From: Ethanoligenens sp047722935
GTDB taxonomy: Bacteria; Bacillota; Clostridia; Oscillospirales; Ethanoligenentaceae
Reading direction: 5' to 3'
Length of the DNA: 64,000 nucleotides
Assembly: GCA_047722935.1 (NCBI GenBank)
Contig: JBDNZS010000007.1
Coordinates: forward strand, 1-64,000
Shown here: positions 60,397 through 64,000 of the stretch, piece after piece
Position numbering within the stretch: position 1 is the stretch's first letter
How the letters are laid out: every line of letters starts with the position of its first letter
Program-made: the position numbers and the translations under genes
Notes under the pieces: model-generated
What the model saw: only the letters and a program-made list of their open reading frames with translations
What the model was told of the DNA's origin: nothing
Databases searched by the model: none

Positions 60397-60416
60397 ATGT
60401 AAAACATTTTTTACAT
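60397..60416. promoter_or_regulatory. Probable operator between promoter and start codon
   Basis: ATGTAAAA and TTTTACAT are exact reverse complements 4 bp apart, lying at the expected transcription start of the operon. The XRE protein encoded two genes downstream is the likely ligand. Confidence 0.65.
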
Positions 60417-60432
60417 CATGGAGGAGCAACGT

Positions 60433-60771
60433 ATGAAAAAGAATACTTGGCAACAACTGAAAAGCGCATTCGGCGTTCAGAAAATGGATGAAATGCAGAT
60501 GCACATCAATCTGCAAGCCATCCGGTGGACCTATTTATTCATTACGGTCATCCTGTTTATCTGGGGGACGCATGACTTTATCTTGTCCCCCCACAAAACA
60601 CCTATGGCGATTATTTTGCTGATTCTGCAAAACCTTGTCTATTATATAGTAACCGTGATTTTAAAATCCCGCATGGGCGAGCGGGCAGCTTTGCGCCGTC
60701 TGCTGATTATCATCGCCCTATCAGCTGCCGGTGCGATTTTCATCGGTATCCTGTTGTATTTCTTTCATTAA
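60433..60771 (+). CDS. Small membrane protein of unknown function
   Basis: This 112-residue protein has three predicted transmembrane helices (about 33-50, 60-78 and 88-110) after a basic and charged N-terminal stretch (MKKNTWQQLKSAFGVQKMDEM). I do not recognise the family. Small three-helix proteins of this kind often accompany XRE regulators of the YgzD type in Firmicutes, and the regulator gene starts 22 bp downstream. ATG 60433 lies six bases after GGAGGAG; an earlier ATG at 60418 lacks that spacing. Function unknown. Confidence 0.72.
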   Translation: MKKNTWQQLKSAFGVQKMDEMQMHINLQAIRWTYLFITVILFIWGTHDFILSPHKTPMAIILLILQNLVYYIVTVILKSRMGERAALRRLLIIIALSAAGAIFIGILLYFFH

Positions 60772-60793
60772 AAGGAGCTAAGATAGAGAATAA

Positions 60794-60988
60794 ATGAAAA
60801 ACCGCATAAAAGAACTGCGCAAACAACTGGGTCTGCGGCAGGAGGATCTGGCGGAACGGACAAACGTGACACGCCAAACCATCAACGCCATTGAGAATAA
60901 TAAGTATAACCCCACATTGGAACTGGCCATGCGGCTTGCCAAATTGCTGCACACACCAGTGGAAGAATTATTCCTGTTGGACGAATGA
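60794..60988 (+). CDS. XRE-family transcriptional regulator, YgzD-type
   Basis: This 64-residue single-domain helix-turn-helix protein has the sequence pattern of the short XRE regulators found in Firmicutes: IKELRKQLGLRQEDLAER, NVTRQTINAIENNKYNPTL, MRLAKLLHTPVEELF. It is too small for a ligand-binding domain. ATG 60794 has a weak AAGGAG 15 bp upstream. It probably represses its own operon by binding the ATGTAAAA palindrome at 60397-60416. Confidence 0.92.
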   Translation: MKNRIKELRKQLGLRQEDLAERTNVTRQTINAIENNKYNPTLELAMRLAKLLHTPVEELFLLDE

Positions 60989-61001
60989 TGCCCCCCGGCG
61001 C

Positions 61002-61031
61002 TTGAACTTTGCGATTTGCCTGTGCTATAAT
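61002..61031 (+). promoter_or_regulatory. SigA-type promoter of alaS
   Basis: TTGAAC and TATAAT are separated by 18 bp. Transcription should start about 61037, giving a 134-nt leader. Confidence 0.72.
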
Positions 61032-61034
61032 AAA

Positions 61035-61145
61035 ATATGCCTGCGGAAAACAGGCGCGGCAACGTGCCGCTGTCATTCGTATAGGCATATCTTGGGTCTG
61101 TTTGCTCCTTGGCCGGTTGGCCGAGGCGCTTTTTGCGCGTGACCC
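61035..61145 (+). ncRNA. Structured 5' leader of alaS
   Basis: Two domains can be drawn. Domain 1 (61035-61090) is closed by ATATGCCT/AGGCATAT and contains GCGGCA-ACG-TGCCGC with an outer ACA/TGT pair and three bulged bases. Domain 2 (61094-61145) is closed by GGGTC/GACCC and contains two hairpins: CCTTGGCC-GGTT-GGCCGAGG and GCGC-TTTTT-GCGC. No T-box sequence (TGGNACC) and no terminator is seen, so any control would be of translation or RNA stability. The structure was drawn by eye; it resembles no leader that I know. Confidence 0.45.
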
Positions 61146-61170
61146 GATCAACAGGAGGCAATCACGATTC

Positions 61171-63804
61171 ATGGAGTGGACGGGCTTAAACGAGTTGCGG
61201 GAAAAATATCTCGCGTTTTTTGAGAGCAAAGGGCATTTGCGCCTGCCAAGTTTCCCATTGGTGCCGCAGGGGGATAACAGCCTGCTGCTCATCAACTCCG
61301 GCATGGCGCCGATGAAGAAATATTTCTTAGGGCAGGTCACACCGCCAAGCAAGCGCGTGACCACCTGCCAAAAATGTGTCCGCACGCCCGATATTGAGCA
61401 TGTGGGCAAGGATGACCGCCACGGCACCTACTTTGAGATGCTGGGCAATTTTTCGTTCGGCGATTATTTTAAACATGAGGCCACCGCGTGGGGCTGGGAA
61501 TTTGTTACCAAAGTCGTGCAGCTGCCGGAAGATAAGGTCTACGTCACCATCTATCAGGATGACGACGAGGCATATGATATCTGGACCAAAGAAGTCGGCG
61601 TCGACCCATCACATATCGTGCGTCTGGGTAAGGAAGATAATTTCTGGGAACACGGCAGCGGCCCTTGCGGCCCCTGTTCGGAAATTTACTTTGACCGCGG
61701 CGAAAAATACGGTTGCGGCAAACCCACCTGCGGTGTTGGCTGCGACTGTGACCGTTATGTGGAGTTCTGGAACATTGTGTTTTCTCAGTTCGACAGCGAC
61801 GGCAAAGGTACGTATACGCCGATGCCCAAACCGAACATTGATACTGGCATGGGGCTGGAGCGTCTGGCTTGCGTCATGCAGGGCGTGAACAACCTCTTTG
61901 AGGTTGATACCGTTCAGAATATCATGAAGCACACCGGACGCATCGCGGGTGTAACCTACGGTGCACAGGAAAAGGCAGATATCTCGCTGCGCGTGGTCAC
62001 CGACCACATCCGCAGCACCGTTTTCTTGGTGGGCGACGGCGTATTGCCATCCAATGAGGGGCGCGGCTATGTATTGCGCCGTCTATTGCGCCGCGCCGCG
62101 CGCCATGGGCGGCTTCTCGGTATCCGTGAGCCGTTTCTGTATCAGGTAGCAGAAACGGTTGTGCATGAAAATGCTGTCGCTTATCCCGATCTGGTGGAAA
62201 AACAGGGATATATCCAAAGCGTCATTAAGTCCGAGGAGGAACGGTTCTCCGCCACCATCGATCAGGGTCTTCAACTGCTTGAACAAATGATTGGCGGATT
62301 GTCGGAGAACGGTGTGCTTTCCGGCGCGGACGCTTTTAAATTATATGATACATTTGGTTTCCCGCTTGATTTGACCAGCGATATCCTGGAGGAGCGCGGT
62401 TTTTCAGTTGATGCGGATAGATTCGACGCACTGATGAAAGAACAGCGTGAACGGGCGCGTGCAGCACGTGCCTCCGGGATGGGCGCCGCCTGGGAAGATT
62501 CCAAGGATGAGGACACACCCGAAACACAGTTCGTCGGCTATGAAAAACTTGCTTGCCCCGCAAAGGTCACTGCGATTATTGCGGAGGGTGAACGCGTGGG
62601 GTTGGCTGCGACCGGCAGGCAGGTTTCCATTCTATTAGATACCACGCCGTTTTATGCGGAAAGCGGCGGACAAGTGGGCGATACCGGTTTGCTCACCGCC
62701 GACGGTATGTGCATCAAAATCACCGGCTGCAAAAAATCCGCGACCGGACGTTTCCTGCACTTTGGTGAGGTAACCGAAGGCAGCCTGCATGTCGGGGATA
62801 CGGTGCAGGCACAGGTGGACGCGCCGCGCCGCCGCGCCATTATGCGCAACCACAGCGCTGCGCATCTGCTGCAAGGCGCGCTGCGCAGCGTGCTTGGTAC
62901 CCATGTTCAACAGGCCGGACAGTTGGTGGATGCCCACCGTGTGCGCTTCGATTTCACACATTTCACCGGCTTGACGCCGGAAGAACTCGACGCGGTCGAA
63001 AAGCAGATCAATACGGCTATTCTCTCGGCTGTACCGGTCACGACCAAAACGATGGCTATAGAAGAAGCAAAAAAGAGCGGTGCGATGGCGCTGTTCGGTG
63101 AAAAATACGGCGATGTGGTACGTGTGGTACAGATGGGGACCTTCTCCAAGGAGTTCTGCGGAGGCACCCATGTGGACAGCACCGGCAAAATCGGTCTGTT
63201 CCGCGTTGTTTCGGAAACGTCGGTGGCAGCGGGTGTACGCCGTATCGAAGCAGCAACCGGCATGAACGTGCTGGAGCTTCTGCACGAGCAGGATACCGCA
63301 CTCAAAGAAACCGCACAGGTTTTGAAGTCCGCACCCGTCGATATCCCGCACCGCGCAGCACAGGTAGTTGGTGAACTGCATGAAAAGGATCGTGTAATTG
63401 AAACCCTGCAGGGCAAAATCGCAGCCATGCAAATGGATGCACTGGTTGCGGCGTCTAAAGAAGTCGGTCATTTTCATTTGATAACAGCCAGCCTGAAAGG
63501 CATGGATGTAGACGCGTTGCGGATGATTACCGACCGCGTGCGGGAAAGCGATGCACAGGCAGTCATTGTGCTGGCGAGTATAGCTGGTGGGAAAGTGGTC
63601 TTTGCCGCTGCCTGTGGCAAAGACGCGGTTAAAAACGGCGCCCACGCGGGCAACCTGCTGCGCACCGCCGCGAAAATCGCGGGCGGCGGCGGCGGCGGGC
63701 GGCCGGACAGCGCGACAGCGGGCGGCCGCGACGTATCCAAGATTGCAGAAGCACTGCAAAGTGTAGAAAATACACTCGCAGATGTGAATACGCCTGCAAA
63801 ATAA
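61171..63804 (+). CDS. alaS: Alanyl-tRNA synthetase
   Basis: AlaS charges tRNA(Ala). It has 877 residues. The class II aminoacylation domain has motif 1 at FPLVPQGDNSLLLINSGM and motif 2 near RTPDIEHVGKDDRHGTYFEML. The editing domain has HxxxH (NHSAAHLL) and the zinc-binding CGGTHVD later. The C-terminal DHHA1-like domain has GGGGGGRPDSATAGG. ATG 61171 follows AGGAGG by 12 bases, rather long. It has its own promoter and a leader with two folded domains. The HIT-family gene follows after 61 bp. Confidence 0.97.
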   Translation: MEWTGLNELREKYLAFFESKGHLRLPSFPLVPQGDNSLLLINSGMAPMKKYFLGQVTPPSKRVTTCQKCVRTPDIEHVGKDDRHGTYFEMLGNFSFGDYFKHEATAWGWEFVTKVVQLPEDKVYVTIYQDDDEAYDIWTKEVGVDPSHIVRLGKEDNFWEHGSGPCGPCSEIYFDRGEKYGCGKPTCGVGCDCDRYVEFWNIVFSQFDSDGKGTYTPMPKPNIDTGMGLERLACVMQGVNNLFEVDTVQNIMKHTGRIAGVTYGAQEKADISLRVVTDHIRSTVFLVGDGVLPSNEGRGYVLRRLLRRAARHGRLLGIREPFLYQVAETVVHENAVAYPDLVEKQGYIQSVIKSEEERFSATIDQGLQLLEQMIGGLSENGVLSGADAFKLYDTFGFPLDLTSDILEERGFSVDADRFDALMKEQRERARAARASGMGAAWEDSKDEDTPETQFVGYEKLACPAKVTAIIAEGERVGLAATGRQVSILLDTTPFYAESGGQVGDTGLLTADGMCIKITGCKKSATGRFLHFGEVTEGSLHVGDTVQAQVDAPRRRAIMRNHSAAHLLQGALRSVLGTHVQQAGQLVDAHRVRFDFTHFTGLTPEELDAVEKQINTAILSAVPVTTKTMAIEEAKKSGAMALFGEKYGDVVRVVQMGTFSKEFCGGTHVDSTGKIGLFRVVSETSVAAGVRRIEAATGMNVLELLHEQDTALKETAQVLKSAPVDIPHRAAQVVGELHEKDRVIETLQGKIAAMQMDALVAASKEVGHFHLITASLKGMDVDALRMITDRVRESDAQAVIVLASIAGGKVVFAAACGKDAVKNGAHAGNLLRTAAKIAGGGGGGRPDSATAGGRDVSKIAEALQSVENTLADVNTPAK

Positions 63805-63865
63805 TTATAGATTGTTTCATGGCGAGTACACGGCCCGCATAAAAAGTGGACAGGGAGGCAGCGAC

Positions 63866-64000
63866 ATGGATTGCATTTTCTGCAAGATTGCGGCGGGAGA
63901 AATCCCCTGCAAGAAATTATACGAGGATGAACAGGTGCTGGCATTTCACGACATCGATCCTAAGGCGCCGGTGCATTTTCTGGTGATCCCCAAAACACAT
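63866..64000 (+). CDS. HIT (histidine triad) family protein, start of gene
   Basis: The reading frame starts MDCIFCKIAAGEIPCKKLYE and continues to the window end (45 codons shown). This is the N-terminus of HINT-type HIT proteins: the CIFCKI cysteines with a later histidine bind zinc in many members, followed by AFHDIDPKAPVHFLVIPKTH. The catalytic HxHxH triad lies beyond the window. HINT enzymes hydrolyse adenosine phosphoramidates. ATG 63866 is seven bases behind GGGAGG. It may be co-transcribed with alaS (61-bp gap). Confidence 0.9.
   Translation, partial: MDCIFCKIAAGEIPCKKLYEDEQVLAFHDIDPKAPVHFLVIPKTH

Noticed and set aside
61035..61170. T-box riboswitch in front of alaS
   Set aside because: No TGGNACC antiterminator sequence, no terminator, and the leader is too short for a canonical T-box.
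1..64000. CRISPR arrays, tRNA and rRNA genes
   Set aside because: No evenly spaced direct repeats and no tRNA-like cloverleaf or rRNA sequence was noticed in reading the window; a tRNAscan or CRISPR search was not possible here.

Overview
The window looks like chromosome of an anaerobic, spore-forming member of the Clostridia, probably in the Oscillospirales (Ruminococcaceae-like). This is inferred from a YunB sporulation protein, a soluble [FeFe] hydrogenase, FprA flavoprotein plus rubredoxin, GatCAB, Rrf2 and DUF5685 families, strong Shine-Dalgarno sites, many TTG/GTG starts and a moderately high G+C. I cannot assign a species. One 10-base run of N (31451-31460) marks a scaffold gap.

Layout. 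1-1.1 kb: debris of two insertion sequences (IS3-type and IS5-type). 1.2-3.3 kb: DUF5685 / J-domain / membrane-protein trio. 3.5-5.6 kb: oxygen and redox defence (FprA, rubredoxin, Rrf2 regulator). 5.7-9.6 kb: dgt-dnaG-rpoD. 9.7-16.6 kb: cysK, YigZ-family protein, L31, an OmpR-type two-component pair, a cation efflux protein and DegV. 17-29.3 kb: DEAD-box helicase (DESD variant), GT2-GtrA fusion, nicotinate phosphoribosyltransferase, ligA-gatC-gatA-gatB, an M3 peptidase and yunB. 29.4-31.6 kb: a disturbed accessory stretch with a palindromic array, a decayed serpin gene carrying a perfect 19-bp inverted repeat, a cupin gene and the scaffold gap. 31.6-35.6 kb: complete polyamine operon speD-speA-speE-speB behind a structured leader. 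36-52.5 kb: nitroreductase, then a carbohydrate island with a sucrose PTS module (LacI regulator, EIIBC, GH32 hydrolase), AraC regulator with GH31 glucosidase, and an ABC sugar importer without ATPase beside a LacI regulator and two GH13 glucosidases. 52.6-60.2 kb: pyruvate carboxylase, then an [FeFe] hydrogenase with a NuoF-like/GltD-like flavoprotein. 60.4-64 kb: small membrane protein and XRE regulator, alaS with a structured leader, and the start of a HIT-family gene.

How the genes work together. The sugar island would import sucrose as a phosphorylated sugar and other alpha-glucosides as free oligosaccharides, and hydrolyse both in the cytoplasm for glycolysis. Pyruvate carboxylase would replenish oxaloacetate, and the hydrogenase/flavoprotein pair would dispose of reducing equivalents as H2, probably exchanging with NAD(P)H. 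The spe operon gives arginine to agmatine to putrescine to spermidine. FprA and rubredoxin would reduce O2 or NO.

The best candidates for something undescribed are two compact RNA leaders that match no riboswitch or T-box I know (upstream of speD, 35641-35739, and of alaS, 61035-61145), the hydrogenase partner that joins a NuoF-type Fe-S domain to a GltD-type module, three identical operators spaced 261 and 260 bp apart, and the serpin remnant with its perfect palindrome. None could be tested here by alignment or folding software.
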